A DNA stretch of 64,000 nucleotides from Prorocentrum cordatum (taxonomy: Eukaryota; Sar; Dinophyceae; Prorocentrales; Prorocentraceae). This document shows positions 11,370-22,500 of the stretch, in pieces; position 1 is the first letter of the stretch, and every line of letters begins with the position of its first letter. The notes under the pieces are model-generated. The model was not told where the DNA came from. It did not search any database and saw only the letters and a program-made list of their open reading frames with translations. The translations under genes were made by a program, and so were the position numbers. The stretch covers positions 673,604 to 737,603 of the forward strand of contig CAUYUJ010020182.1 of the NCBI GenBank assembly GCA_963575745.1. The letters run 5' to 3'.

Positions 11370-11515
11370 ACCTTTTTCAACATGTGCCCCCCCCTGCCTT
11401 CGTGCCGTGCGCATTCGTCGTAGTAGTTCCAAGCCCGTTTTCAAGATGATGCCCTCGCTTTGGCGCCGCGTGAATTTGCCTTACAAGCTCCCAGGGATGA
11501 TGTACACCACGGACG
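11370..11515 (+). repeat. Diverged unit of satellite family A
   Basis: A single unit with 'cgtgcgcattcg', 'gttttcaagatgatgccctcgc' and 'tggcgccgcgtgaatttgcctt' follows the order of the family A unit seen at 4010-4410. It lies just before GGA and CTC tracts. Confidence 0.5.
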
Positions 11516-11519
11516 GATA

Positions 11520-12150
11520 ACGATGATGATGAGGAGGAGGAGGAAGAGGAGGAGGAGCAGGAGGAGGAGGATGAGGGGAGGAGGAGGACCTCCTCCTCCT
11601 CCTCCTCCTCCTCCTCCTCCTCCTCCTCCTCCTCCTCCTCCCCCACATCCGCTCGACATCAGTCCCCCAAACTCCCCCGAATCCATGTGCGATGGCCCTG
11701 GGACCCGCAGCGGGCCCCTGGAGGTCAAACTCCAGGGACAGCGGCAAAACGCCTGGGGATTTTTCTGGACCTCGGACCTCGCCATTGTTTTGCTGTTCCT
11801 CACTTTCTTTCTCTTTCTCTCTCTCCTCCTCCTCCTCCTCCTCCTCCTCCTCCTCCTTCTTCCCCTCCTCCTCCCTCTCCTCCTCCTCCTCCTCCTCCTC
11901 CCCTCCTCCTCTCCCTCCTCCTCCTCCTCCTCCCCTCCTCCTCCTCCTCCTCCTCCACCTCCTCCTCCTCCTCCTCCTCCTCCTGCCTCCTCCTGCTCCT
12001 GTCCTCCATCCCCTCCTCCTCCTCCTCCTCCTCCTCCTCCTCCGTCTCCTCCTCCTCCTCCTCCTCCTCCTCCTCCTCCTCCTCCTCCTCCTCCTCCTCC
12101 TTCCTCTCCCTCTTCTCCCTCCTTCGCCTGCCCCTCCTCGTCGCCTCCTC
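11520..12150. repeat. GGA then CTC microsatellites
   Basis: GGA triplets run from about 11,535 to 11,590 and CTC triplets from 11,590 to 11,645. Long CTC tracts follow from about 11,820 to 12,150. The intervening 11,650-11,810 stretch is GC-rich and not recognised. Proline, leucine or serine-rich open frames are repeat translation. Confidence 0.85.
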
Positions 12151-12166
12151 GCTACCCCCCCCCAAA

Positions 12167-12330
12167 GAACTGCTGGACCAGACCGGTGCTGGTGTAGAAA
12201 GTTGACCCTCCCTCTGGCCTCTCGGCCGCGAGGGCGACCAGGTGCTCCCTGGCGTCGGCGGGAGGCCCTGGCCTGATTGCTGGGCACTCCTGGCTTGGCG
12301 CGTACGCGTCGTAGTCCGCGTGGTTCTCCG
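12167..12330 (-). CDS. Probable C-terminal exon of the GT8-like protein
   Basis: Between purine/pyrimidine tracts, the minus strand holds a short block with ordinary amino-acid composition (AENHADYDAYAPSQECPAI near 12,325-12,270, then EHLVALAAERPEGG). It lies just downstream of the exon carrying the GT8 HW-G-KPW motif, on the same strand. No independent domain is visible and exon edges are not resolved. Calling it part of the GT8 gene is inference from position. Confidence 0.35.
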
Positions 12331-12439
12331 CGCTTAAACCGAAGGGAGGGAAGAACGGAGGAGAAGGGAGATGGAGGAGGGAGGGAGGAGGGGGGAGGAG
12401 GAAAAACGGAGGAGCAAGATGGAGCAGAAGGGCGGAGAA

Positions 12440-12650
12440 GGAGGAGGACGAGGAATAGGAGGAGGAGGAGGAGGAGGAGGAGGAGGAGGAGGAGGAGGAG
12501 GAGGAGGAGGAGGACGAGGAATAGGAGGAGGACGAGGAGACGGGATGAGGAGGGTGCTGGGAGGAGGAGGAGGAGGAGGAGGAGGAGGAGGAGGAGGAGG
12601 ACAAGGAGAAGGAGGAGGAGTCGGAGGAGGAGGAGCAGAAAGAGGAGGTT
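12440..12650. repeat. (GGA)n microsatellite
   Basis: Near-perfect GGA triplets at about 12,465-12,515 and 12,560-12,600, with diverged flanks. On the minus strand the tract is CTC-rich and sits between two putative exons, as expected of intronic filler. Confidence 0.85.
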
Positions 12651-12654
12651 GAAA

Positions 12655-12805
12655 AAGGCTGGAGAATGAGGGGGAACAGTCTGTGTCGTTGTCCCTGACC
12701 CCTGGTGCGCTGCACTTTGCGGGCTCGGACCACGGCTTCACCGGGCCGCTCCAGTGCAGGATGTTGCCCTCCCGCTTCGTGCGAGCCTGACACTGGCGGC
12801 GACGA
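12655..12805 (-). CDS. GT8 glycosyltransferase exon with HW-x-G-x2-KPW motif
   Basis: The minus strand reads EGNILHWSGPVKPWSEPAKC at about 12,768-12,709, preceded by basic residues. HxxGxxKPW is the C-terminal signature of glycosyltransferase family 8, where the His contributes to Mn2+/nucleotide-sugar binding. A plausible acceptor (..gtcAG|G) lies about 20 nt upstream of the motif on the minus strand. The family's DxD and NDQP blocks are not nearby, but they occur on the same strand at 24.1-24.95 kb. Exon ends are approximate. Confidence 0.6.
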
Positions 12806-12944
12806 CGACGACGACGACGACTGCTGTCGTTGTTGGCGCTTCTCTGGAGGCTCTCGCCGGCACGGCTGGGGGGGCGGCCCCCGAGAACCCGGCGCCGGGG
12901 GTTGGGCTCCCCTGGGACGGTTGGGCGCGAATCAATGGTGGACG

Positions 12945-13044
12945 ATAACTCCTCCTCCTCCTCCTCCTCCTTCTTCTCTTCCTCCTCCTCCTCCTCCTCC
13001 TCCTCCTCCTCCTCCTCCTCCCGATAACTCCTCCTCCCTCCTCC

Positions 13045-13079
<35 letters not shown>

Positions 13080-13430
13080 CTCCTCTTCCTCCTCCTCCTC
13101 CTCCTCCTCTTGCTCCTCCTGCTCCCCCTCCTCCTCGTCCTCCTGCTCTCCTCTTCTCCTCCTCCTATTCCTCGTCCTCCTTCTCCTCCTCTTCTCCTCT
13201 TCTCCTCTTGTCCTCCTGCTCCTCCTGCTCCTCCTGCTCCTCCTCCTCCTCCTCCTCCTCCTCCTCGTCCTCCTCCTCTCCTCTTTTCCTCCTCCTTTTC
13301 CTCGTCTTCCTTCTCCTCCTCTTCTCCTCTTATCCTCTTGTCCTCCTGCTCCTCCTGCTCCTCCTGCTCCTCCTTCTCCTCTTCCTCCTCCTCCCCCTCC
13401 CCCTCCCCCTCCTCTCCCCCCTCCCTTTTC
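12945..13430. repeat. Long CTC-rich microsatellite
   Basis: Almost uninterrupted CTC/CTT/CTG triplets on plus for about 480 bp. Open frames here give only Ser, Leu, Pro, Arg, Glu or Gly runs and are not genes. Confidence 0.9.
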
Positions 13431-13490
13431 CAATGGCTTTCTCTTGACTCCCACCAATCCATGATCGACGGGGCTGCTCAGACGGGGCCC

Positions 13491-14096
13491 CTAAGCGCCA
13501 CCGACCACCTCCCCCTGCACCAGGAAGACAGAGCCCGAAGGCCAGGACCGCCATACTGGCGCTGCGAGGAGGCTCAAGCGCCTGGTTGCCCCAGGGGTCC
13601 ACCGCGCCCAAGGGGGCGGGAATACCGAACCAACAATCAAAGCAGTCGGGACCACCACTCCGCCTTCCCTTGAGGCGCAAAGCGTAGGCCACGGACTTAT
13701 GATCTTGTGCCCTCGCGGCCAGGGGAGGTCGCCTCTCAGGAGCTGGCGCCTTTGCTGGCACAAGGCTTCAGCAACTGACGAGGAGCCCCAGAACAATACG
13801 CTCCACACTTCAAACACAAACCAATTGGCAAACAAGACTGGGTGATCGTGGCTACATGCAAGGTGTGGGGCTTGGTGTCATCAACCTGATTCATTTTCAA
13901 AACGCATAGTGGGGGTTAAATCCGCGCACGACCCCCTCGGGTTCTGATATTCAAACGCACGGGCACACTCGAGACAACGCCAGCGGGGTCCGTTCCAACG
14001 CACACGATCAGTCCTGCGGGCGCCGGGAGAACCAAAGGCCTGGGGGCCCAAGCTGCGCGCTGCAACTTCCCAAACAGCTCCTGGGCCTTGGGGCAA
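13491..14096 (-). pseudogene. LINE C-terminal Cys-rich tail
   Basis: RWRCLECARAFEY..GSCAD (about 14,030-13,930) gives C-x2-C then a third Cys, followed in another frame by a GHKI block near 13,700. This resembles the short zinc-binding tails after RNase H in such LINEs. Weak evidence on its own; supported by position. Confidence 0.35.
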
Positions 14097-15057
14097 CTTC
14101 TAGTATCTGCCCCATACCTGCTGCTAAGCTAAACCAACTACTCAGATCCAACCCGTACTTGACTATGTTCTGGGCCGAACTCGGTTGCATTTTCGCTCCG
14201 TCTTTCGCATGTTCATCGGCTAGATCGTTGACCAACTTATGTAATCGGGTCGCTCCCACTAGACCATATCCAACGTGAGCCTTGACTCTACATCTGGACC
14301 AGGATGGATACTCTCTAGAGTACAGTACTCTCCAAACTTCGCTGGGCGGGCTTCTGCCACAGGTCGAAGCCCTCAGATCTCGAGGGCCAGAAAGTCGTGC
14401 CTGACAGTCGACGTGCAGCCTGAACGGCTCGGAATCGTCCTCGTCATCTTCACAGTGCCCAATGCCCCGGGGCAGGGCGCAATGCTCGGCGAACGTGGCA
14501 CTCTGGGGCAGAAGACCAAGGATTTTCCCACAAACGACTCTGACAAAACCACTAGAAGCGTCAATCTGAATCACAGCCCGCCCCGACCTGGTAACACAGG
14601 CCTGGGTGGAGGGAAAACAGCTTCCATCCGAATGCAGTTGCTGATCCCTCCTGAATTTGAACTTTGGGGCAGTTTCTCCCGCCCCATTGAAGTGTCTGAC
14701 CTGGTCGCCCCTCACCGCGCACGATGCCTTCGGGCGGGGGGCCTCCACGGGCTGGCATATAGCGGGTCGTCCGACCCTGCTTTCAACGCTGCCTGAAGCA
14801 CATCTGGACTCAAGGCCTCCTCGCGCTTGTCGGCCAGGCCAGGGAGCTCGACGCAGCGGTGCCGCGCAATGCCTTCGGACCCCCGTCGGGGGGGGCGGCG
14901 CAGAGGGCGCGCAGACGGGATCACATTCTCCCATTCGTGCAAACAGTTGGCCGTCACGTACGACCGACAGAAAATCTCTGCAACGGATTGTTGAACACCG
15001 TGATCGCGCTTTTGACTGGACCAAAAGATCCGAAAAGGGGGTCCGTTCACAATCCAC
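14008..15057 (-). pseudogene. LINE RNase H domain
   Basis: In this 349-codon frame the four acidic positions of a type I RNase H can be followed: LHSDGSCF (Asp, about 14,640), FAEHCAL (Glu, about 14,492), LHVDCQA (Asp, about 14,420) and NDLADEHAKDGA (Asp, about 14,230-14,195), with VKAHVGY contributing the conserved His. The frame is open for over 1 kb, so this is the best preserved part of the element. It acts, or once acted, on RNA:DNA hybrids after reverse transcription. Confidence 0.6.
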
Positions 15058-15868
15058 GTTTCCAGGATCTCCAGGGCCCTCGGATGCAAGGAGTCCTTCA
15101 GTTGCCTGTACACGTCCTGGCCCGCGTAGGCCTTGGTGAGCTCTCGCGCAACATACTTCTCACACTGACCGAAAGGCGCAGCATAGAGCAGCAGCGGGTC
15201 GCCGTTGCTCATGTCGAAACATACCGGGCCTCTGATGGTCCTCTTCGGCTGGCCCAGCCGAAGAATCGCGTCTCCAATCGGCCCCCAGGGCTTTCTTGCC
15301 CACGAAAGACGTGAATGATCCTGGATATAGCCCTGGACAGCAGGTATGACCTTGGACAGACCTCCCGCGGACAGCCCATCACCCCCGTCGGTGTCCAGGA
15401 GTCGTTGCCATCCAGACTTCTATGGCGAAGCGGCGAAGGGCCGCGGCAGCGCGCTTGATGGGATCTTTGGCCGACTCCAGAGCCAGCGCCAAATTGAGAT
15501 CCGCCCCGCAAGATGTGTGCCCAAGACAATTGGCAGCCTGACTCCTGTGCTCACGCATCTCTCTCGGCGTCCATCTCGCCGCCTCCCCCCCGTAAGTAGA
15601 GGCAAGCTTGGCCCCGCAGAACCAAATCTTAGCACGTGCGAGTCTGGGATTCCGACTGTGTTTTTGCCCCTCACCCTCAGCCCCCCCCCCCCCCTTGGCC
15701 TGCCGTTCGTCGCGCTTCCGTTGCCTTTGCGGGCGCCCTGGTGCTTCCCAAGAGCGAAATCGCAGCCCGGGTTAACATTCGATGGGTCGCATGCGCATGC
15801 GCCGGCGTGCTGATTTCGGGCGAACCGAGCCCGAACCACCAGCTCTGGGGAGGTCCCAGGGATTGCAA

Positions 15869-16565
15869 TTATCTATTGAAAGCCTGAGGTTGGAAAGGTT
15901 CGAAAGGTGATCTACCAGGAATGCAGCGGCGAAGCTCGCGTTCAGATCCTCGCTGCAAATCCGAATGATTGTCTCCCTCATCCAAGCTAAAACTATCGAC
16001 GTGGACAGCTAGACCTGGGGTCAGCCGACGCCCGCAATACTCTGCGAAAGTAAGTGCTCCATCGCATTTAATATCATGCGTCGCCGCGATGCTACCAACT
16101 ACTATACCCTGAAACGGTGTGACTGCATGCGCGCACATGCCGTCTAAACTCCAACTACGCACCCAAGAGTAGGTGCGCAACGAAAACTTACGCACGTGCA
16201 TCGGGAAGCCCCAGCCCAGGGCCGAGTGAATCATCTGCTGGCGCTGCACATGCTCGTGGCGCTTCGAGTCCGCCAGCAAGGCGAGCGCGTTCTCTCGCTG
16301 AGAAAAAATCCCCTCGCACTGTCTGGCGCCAAACCGTGTCAGCAGGACTGCGCCCGGGCGCCGTGCTGAAAATCTCGCGGTCGCAAATCATTGTTTCCCA
16401 GGATTGGCGCGGGAATTCATCCCGAAAGAGTTCGGACCAGGGGCGGGACAAAAAAGCAATCGGCCTCCGCCCTGGCAGAGGTTCCCTGACAAGCGCAGCC
16501 ACCAAGGTCTGCGTCCAAGACGGCGCCGACCCAAGGAAAAGCACAATGCTGAACATCATTCTCAA
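15869..16565 (-). pseudogene. LINE reverse transcriptase remnant with HVDS active site
   Basis: GRRPIAFLSRPWSELFRDEF (about 16,475-16,415) fits RT block 1. In a second frame a (Y)SWVRSWSLDG..FQGIVVGSIAAT segment (about 16,165-16,085) fits the motif B region, and LAVHVDSFSL (about 16,010-15,980) fits motif C, where HVDD is expected. Loss of the second Asp plus at least one frameshift indicates an inactive copy. HVD-type motif C with a GI-x-GS-x-AT motif B is a pattern I associate with dinoflagellate LINEs. Confidence 0.6.
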
Positions 16566-16749
16566 ACAGGAACGAGCAGACTCACAAAGGGATTGATCGT
16601 GCCTTGGGTGGTACCCATCGGCTGCAATGGCACTGCGCCCCCCTTGACGCCCCTGGAAGTCCGCGCAAATTCCTCTGGGCTCAGGGCCTCAGGGATCGAA
16701 TATTCAGGCCGCTCCAATGGGGGTCTCTGGAGAATAGCTTCCCCCCCTC

Positions 16750-16763
16750 TCAGGTTTCCGGCC

Positions 16764-16806
<43 letters not shown>

Positions 16807-17310
16807 CTGCTCCAGCTGGGCCATGAGGCAAGAGGTCTCGTGGCCATCGCCCGTTGGCAATAGATGTAGCTTGCGGTCGTCCGCGGCCTCAGTGTAGGCG
16901 CGAGCCCACTTCGCCCCTCTTGCTAAAGCCTCTGCGCACCAAACCTTCCACTGGGCCGACCGACGGGCCCTTTCTCTGGAAGGACGCCCAATCGCAATGT
17001 GATCGGCTAGAGCTTTCAACGCAGCGAGGGCCCGGGCAGGCATGGCAGAGTCGATCTCCGCGGGTTTCCAGAGGGGGGCCAACGCCGCCTGCAGGGCCCC
17101 GCGCCAAAACTCTCGGCCGCCTGCAACATGATGCTTGCGAGTGCCCCCCGGCTGAGGAGACCTTGTAGTTGGTCCTGACTGAATCGTCGTAGTACTGCCT
17201 ATGCATGCAAAACTTCTCACGCCCCCAAAACGGCCCACGGCTCTGCGCAGCGCTGCGACGCCCGCTTCAAAGCGCGACGCGGGATTCTCGACAGGGAGCG
17301 CTTGGCGCAA
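16750..17310 (-). pseudogene. LINE linker between endonuclease and RT
   Basis: The open frame encodes an Ala/Arg-rich, probably helical segment with W-x3-CAEALARGAKWARAY (about 16,945-16,895). Such sequence often separates endonuclease and RT in these elements. It ends in an Arg-Glu dipeptide run that is only the translation of the (CT)n repeat at 16,767-16,803. Confidence 0.45.
16767..16803. repeat. (CT)n dinucleotide repeat
   Basis: About 18 perfect CT dinucleotides inside the decayed LINE. Confidence 0.95.
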
Positions 17311-17489
17311 AGAAGCCAGACCATGGAAATCTCAACTGTCGGGTGCGGGGGCCCTCCTTGCCAGCCCTCTGGAAAGAAGTGCGTTTCGAAGTTCGTCCCA
17401 GGACAGCTCGCACCAGTTGCCGCGCTGGAAATCCAAACCTGCCTGAAGTTTACCCCGCTCAACCTCGCCAGGTACTCTGGGCCCCCCTC

Positions 17490-18196
17490 TCAAAGGGGGG
17501 CGAGAAGTCCTCTGGAGACTGCAGGGTGTCTCATAAGCAAGGGTCTGAGGGGCAGGGCCAATCGGGGGTCGCCGACCCAACTCTTGCTGGCAAGTCCTTG
17601 CGCATCAAAGTTATCGCGGCAGCGTCCTGGCGCGCCGGGAAGACATGTCTGGCTGGGATTAGGGATGACAAGCTGCCCAGTCAGCTTGTGCGGCGAGAAA
17701 CCTTCCCGAAACAGATGAGTCTCCAGATGTCGGGCCACCCCTGATATTTGCGGCAGGTTCCTCCTAGAAATATCATCCCCGAGGCCCTGAGGATCTTTTC
17801 CCCCCCAGACCAATCCCATCCTTCCAGCGGTTACAATAAGTCGAAACCGCTCCCGGGATGCGCTTCTGATGTAACAGTGAAAGATGCGGGCCCCAGCCAA
17901 AATATAAGTCCCAGATGGAGGTTGCCGAACATCAAGATAACACCTGGCGCGCCCCAACCCTTTTCCCACCGCGTCGGGCGGCAGCGCGCGGAACCCACAA
18001 ACCCCTCCATCCCCTGCTCGCGAAGGTGCCCCCTGGCTCCAAGTAGAGGTTGACCATGTAGCTCATGTCCTTGAACGGGTACAATGTGGGCTGATGAGCC
18101 CGCGATGACGGCCGCAGCGGTGGTCCGGGAGTTGGCATTCACCGTCTGGGCCACCGGCCGGCCATCCTTCTCAGACTGGCACTGCGGGCTGCCCAC
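17490..18196 (-). pseudogene. LINE apurinic-like endonuclease remnant
   Basis: The minus strand shows VNANSRTTAAAVIAGSSAHI followed by VQGHEL (about 18,140-18,060). This resembles the start of an endonuclease/exonuclease/phosphatase fold, where a QEH/QEN box carries the metal-binding Glu; here it reads QGH. Further on come TCLPG..DNF and RHPAVSRGLL (about 17,640-17,500), corresponding to the C-terminal D-x-F and (S)DH/HRP region of the fold. Two frames are needed, so it is broken. Assignment is by motif order only. Confidence 0.5.
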
Positions 18197-18199
18197 AAT

Positions 18200-18292
18200 C
18201 TAAAAAAGCCGCCGCCCCCTCGCGCCCCCCCGCCCCCCCCCGCCCCACCCCCCCGTCGGCGCGCTGGAGGGGGGGGGGGGGGGGGCGCGGTC
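18200..18292. repeat. Poly(C) then poly(G) tract
   Basis: C runs (18,213-18,255) are followed after a short spacer by an 18-20 G run (about 18,269-18,287) on the same strand. The two could pair as a hairpin, or form G-quadruplex and i-motif structures. Confidence 0.85.
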
Positions 18293-18304
18293 TCTTTGCA
18301 GCCC

Positions 18305-18482
18305 GGGCGATATTTTACAACCGAGATAAATCTTTACAACCAGCACATGAACAATTTCTATGGTTCCCCTTCGAGAGCGACGACCACCTTGCAACCATAA
18401 TAGCCCCCTCTACAACCAGAGCGGCCCACTTTACAACCCAGACGGGGCGCCTTGCAACCACGATGGCCACTTTGAAACCAGT
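18305..18482. repeat. About 28-bp minisatellite (TTTACAACCAGA-type)
   Basis: A 'ttacaacca' or 'ttgcaacca' block recurs about every 25-30 bp (18,312, 18,335, 18,387, 18,409, 18,431, 18,451) with variable spacers. No gene evidence. Confidence 0.65.
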
Positions 18483-19480
18483 ATTCAGGAGCGCGCGAGC
18501 GCTCTGCAGAGGCCTCTGAAGCTTCAGAGCGCCTGAATGCTCTGCATCAGCTTCGAACGCCTGAGCGCTCTGCAGAAGCGTCTGAGCGCCTGGGCGCTCT
18601 GCAGAGGCTTCTGAGCGCTGGGTCGCTGTGCAGAAGCTGTCGGGCGCCTGGGCGGCCTGCAGAAGCTTCAGATGCTTCTGAGCGCTTTGCAAAGGCTTTT
18701 GAGCGCCCGAGCACTCTGCTGAGGCATCTGGGCGCCTGAGGACTCTGCAATGGCTTCTGAGCGCCTGGGCGCTCTGCAGAAGCCTCTGAGCGCCTGATCA
18801 CTCTGCGGAGCGCCTACGGGCTCTGCAAAAGCTTCTGAGCGCCTTAGCGCCCTGCAGAAGCTTGCGCAGCTTCTGAGCGCCCGAGCGCTCCGCGGACGCC
18901 CCTGATGCCCCCGCGCGCCCTGCAGCGGCGCCCGAGGTGCCTGAGCGCTCTGCAAAAGCTTCTGAGGCCCCTGAGGCGTCTGAACGCTCTGCAGAGGCTT
19001 CTCTGCGGCCTCTGAGACTTCTGAGCATTCTGCAGAGGGGTCTGACGTCTCTGAGCGCCCGGGCGTTTGGCATAGGCATCAGGCGCTCCTCAGCGAAGTG
19101 CCCGTGCCGTCTGTCGAGGCTACAGCGGCCCGCGATCGCCTCAGCGTTTTGCAAAAAGGTTTCTGAAGCTCTTGGATGCCTGAGCGCCGTGCAGAGGTGC
19201 CTGGAGGGCCCGAGCGCCCTGCAAGGGATGCTGGGCGCCTGGGCGCTCGGCAGGGACTGAGGCTTCTGAGCGCCTGCGCGCCCTGCTGAAGCATCTGGGC
19301 GCCCCTGGCCGCTTCCCAGTGACCTCTGGGCGCTTCCCAGTGGCTCTGAGTGCTCGCCAGTTGCATTGGAATGCTTGCCAGTGGCATCAGTGCTTCCCCC
19401 TAGCTTCAGAGCTGTCTTCCGAAGCTTCCGAGCGCGCGCTCGAAGCTTCCGGGCGCGCCCCGGAGGCTTCTGGTCGCTCT
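18482..19480. repeat. About 36-bp minisatellite array (CTTCTGAGCGCCTGGGCGCTCTGCAGAAG)
   Basis: Units built from 'tctgagcgcctgagcgctctgcag' repeat for a kilobase with drift towards the right end. On the minus strand it reads as an open repetitive peptide rich in Ala, Arg, Ser and Leu. The unit contains short palindromes around CTGCAG. Confidence 0.85.
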
Positions 19481-19666
19481 CCAGAAACAAAGAGCTGGAG
19501 TTACCGTGAATCCACAGCCTTGGGTCAGCCTGAGGAGGCCCCTCAAGCAGTCGCGACGCTTGCGCCCCGCGAGCTTCGCGGAGGCCCCGCGGAGCCATCC
19601 TGGAGATGTGTCGGCGACGTTGCTGGCCCCGGTGGGGCCGTGTTGGGTGCCTCTTGGGGGTGTTGG

Positions 19667-20080
<414 letters not shown>

Positions 20081-20087
20081 TGGTGGT

Positions 20088-20128
<41 letters not shown>

Positions 20129-20175
20129 GGGGGGGGCGGTGGCGGTGGCGGCGGCGGCGGCGGTGGGGGGGGTCT
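20088..20175. repeat. Poly(G) run and GGC/GGT triplets
   Basis: About 38 G with one interruption follow the (TG)n array, then GGT/GGC triplets to about 20,165. A likely mutational hotspot and possible assembly-error site. Confidence 0.9.
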
Positions 20176-20454
20176 TGGGGCGCTCTCGGGGCGAGCGTCG
20201 AGGCCGCTGTTCAAACGCGTCGGGGGCTGAATTCCAAGACCCCCACCAGCCCTCGGGGAGGCTCGTCCAGAGACGATGGCGAGGGCTGCCGCGAGAAGGA
20301 CCGAGACGTGACGTGAAACATGGTTCTCTTCCTGGGCTGCCCACGCCAACGCAAGCCCATCGCTCGGCGAAGGTGGCGGCGGGGTCCGCGAATGGGCAGG
20401 TCGGGCGGGCGGGGCATCGCAGTGCGATATATGGGGGCAGATTCAAGGAACGAT

Positions 20455-20805
20455 TATTGGCAACGTGTCCGCCCTCCTGGGTGCGCGTGCTTTCCGCGAC
20501 GGGGATAACGCGCGGCTTTGCCTGCGATGGCCAGGCGATGAGGCGCAAGGACAAACGTGGTCTATGATGCGAAAAGCACACTGGAATCCACCTGCATTGG
20601 CTAGACATGCGCCGACGAATTCTCTGCCATATTTACGCCTTCCCGGGCGCGCATGCTTCCGCGCGCGCGAGAACGCGCGGTTGTGTCATTGCCGGGCGAT
20701 GATGAGGCGCAATGACAACAAATGTCTACGGTGCAAACAACTATTTGGAATCCACATGCACCGGCAAGACTACCAACGATTTCTTGGCAACGTGTCTGCG
20801 CGCGT
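20455..20805. repeat. Diverged tandem duplication, about 175-bp unit
   Basis: Two units share 'cgcgtgctttccgcg/cgcatgcttccgcgcg', 'aacgcgcggctttg/aacgcgcggttgtg', 'gcgatgaggcgcaaggacaa/gatgaggcgcaatgacaa' and 'ggaatccac'. The order is conserved at about 20,461-20,630 and 20,631-20,800. Confidence 0.65.
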
Positions 20806-20819
20806 GTTTGTTTAGGGCA

Positions 20820-21215
20820 TAAATGTAAATTGGATTCCACGTTCGACACCCGTCGCGTTCGCCAATGTGGCTCCGATGGGATTCCAGAAGAAACGGTTCC
20901 TACTGCTTCCGAATACGAACCCAAAAGGACTCCCGCTGGGTATCCGCGCAGTGCCCCGATGCGTTTCCCGCGGCATTCCAATAGGAAGACCCCGCGAGTG
21001 CACTCCAACGGGGTCTCCAACTGGCGCCCATTGCGACGGGCCCACAAGGTTTCAGAAGGAAGCACCCCTGCCGGATTCCAACGGGGCAGTCGCAGGCCCC
21101 ATAGCTAAGAATCTTGATGGATTCCAATGAGATTCATCTGGTGCCAATCGGATCCCAGCGGGAAGGGTGCTAACCAGATTCCACTCGGAACCCCGTTGGA
21201 TTCCACCCGCCACTT
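20820..21215. repeat. GGATTCCA-rich degenerate repeat
   Basis: The 8-mer GGATTCCA or a one-base variant occurs about ten times at irregular 20-50-bp spacing (near 20,831, 20,879, 20,972, 21,073, 21,119 and 21,209). The rest of the interval is unrecognised. Confidence 0.5.
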
Positions 21216-21469
21216 CACGCATTCTTGCTTCTGACGGGCCTCTTCGCAACCAGCGCGCTTCAGAGAGCGAACTGCATCCCTGGCGCGGGGGGTCCACGGA
21301 GACTTCGGGCATTGAAGAACACGCGTCGCTTATGTGCGTTTAATTTCCTGGTTGCGACGTGGCCTTCCTGGCCGTGCATTGCCCTTCTGGGAAAAACGCG
21401 ACGCTACCTGTACATTGCCCCATCTGGTTGTAAAAGTTCCCGTTCTGTTTGCAGCGCGACCCGCGCGCG

Positions 21470-21515
21470 GGGGGGGGGGGGGGGCGGGGGGGGGGGGGGG
21501 GCGGGGGGGGCGCGC
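21470..21515. repeat. Poly(G) tract with CG interruptions
   Basis: A G-rich run directly follows a (CG)-rich stretch. G-quadruplex potential. Confidence 0.85.
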
Positions 21516-21665
21516 GCGAGCTCTGCCGCCTCGGCCGACCGACGGCCCGCCAAGGCTGCCTGCTCCATCTCGGTGTCCATCGAGGCGCCTCGCTCCTCGG
21601 CCTGCGTCTTCTCCTACTTGCCGCCAGCCGCCGCTGCGGCTGCTGCCTCAGCCTCCGGAAGTTCC

Positions 21666-22500
21666 TCAGTTCCAGCGCCTGCAGGCAGGCCTCTGAGCAC
21701 GCGGCCCCGCGAAGGCCATCATGTGGTCATTCAGCGCCGTCCTCAGCGCGGGGTGGAAGTTGATGGGGAGGTGGGTCAAGCCGTTGAGGTAGCCTGCCAC
21801 GTCACGACTCGACTGCGCGCAGCTCAAAGCCGCCATGGTCGCGCCCTTGCCGCCCACATCTGCGAAGAAAAGCGTCTGCAGACCAGGCGGCATCTGCATG
21901 TGCGGGTCGGCTGCGGCACGGGTCGGAGTGTTGAGCTGCAGGCTGGTCCTGGCCGCCGTCGGCTCATGCTCCGCCTGGGTCTCCTTCGCCCCGCGATGGT
22001 CGGCGGCCAGGAGAGCGCTCTGCGCGTCCGAATCCGCCAACGTCTGGCCCTGCTTCTCAACATACCGCGTCTGGGCCCCGGGCTGCTTCTGAGCCCGAAT
22101 CAGTTTAGCTTGGGGGAGCTGGCTATCGGACTTGCCATAGCCCCTCTCCATTCCCATGCGCTCCATCGGAGCCTTAACTGCATCGTGGGCTGCTTCAAAA
22201 TCCTGCGAAGCCGAACTCGACCCCGCCTTGGCACAATGCCCATTCTTTTGGTCCAGGGTCTGTTGGTGCTGCGTGATCTGCGGGCCGAGTGGCTTGGCAT
22301 TGGTGGTTGTGTCTCCCGCCGTGGCCTTGAGCTTCTTCGCCTGATTTGGTTTCAACGAAGTCTCCCAGCACTGGCCGCATGAACAACACCAACTGTGACG
22401 CATATTCGCAAACGCTTTGCATCCCTCGCACTGCCACGAACAATCCACTGCTGCTGCGGGTGCTGACGAGTTTGGGCCACCACGCGAGCGAGAGGGGGTT
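21666..22500 (-). CDS. RanBP2-type zinc-finger protein, partial (possible LINE ORF1 or gene exon)
   Basis: The minus frame shows W-x-C-x2-C-x4-N-x5-C-x2-C (WQCEGC..N..CCSC, about 22,433-22,375), which fits a RanBP2-type zinc ribbon. About 200 polar, Gln/Ala-rich residues follow, with likely helical stretches, down to a stop at 21,666. The frame extends upstream of the Met used by simple ORF prediction, so the true start or splice acceptor is unknown. Dinoflagellate retroelement N-terminal regions often start with a similar WxC..C finger, so this may be element-derived. Function not assignable. Confidence 0.45.

Larger units (their letters stand above)
13470..18200 (-). mobile_element. Long decayed LINE with endonuclease, RT and RNase H
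   Basis: Minus-strand segments fall in LINE order over 4.7 kb: endonuclease/exonuclease-like block (18,196-17,490), linker (17,310-16,800), RT (16,565-15,870), a poorly preserved stretch, RNase H (14,760-14,200) and a Cys-rich tail (14,096-13,490). Frames change repeatedly and stops intervene, so it is a fossil. It lies between the putative halves of the GT8 gene, in the same orientation. Confidence 0.7.

Noticed and set aside
11800-13430. Pro/Leu/Ser or Glu/Arg/Gly-rich frames of several hundred codons
   Set aside because: Translations of CTC/GGA microsatellites. Only the short balanced-composition islands at 12.17-12.33 and 12.66-12.8 kb were kept.
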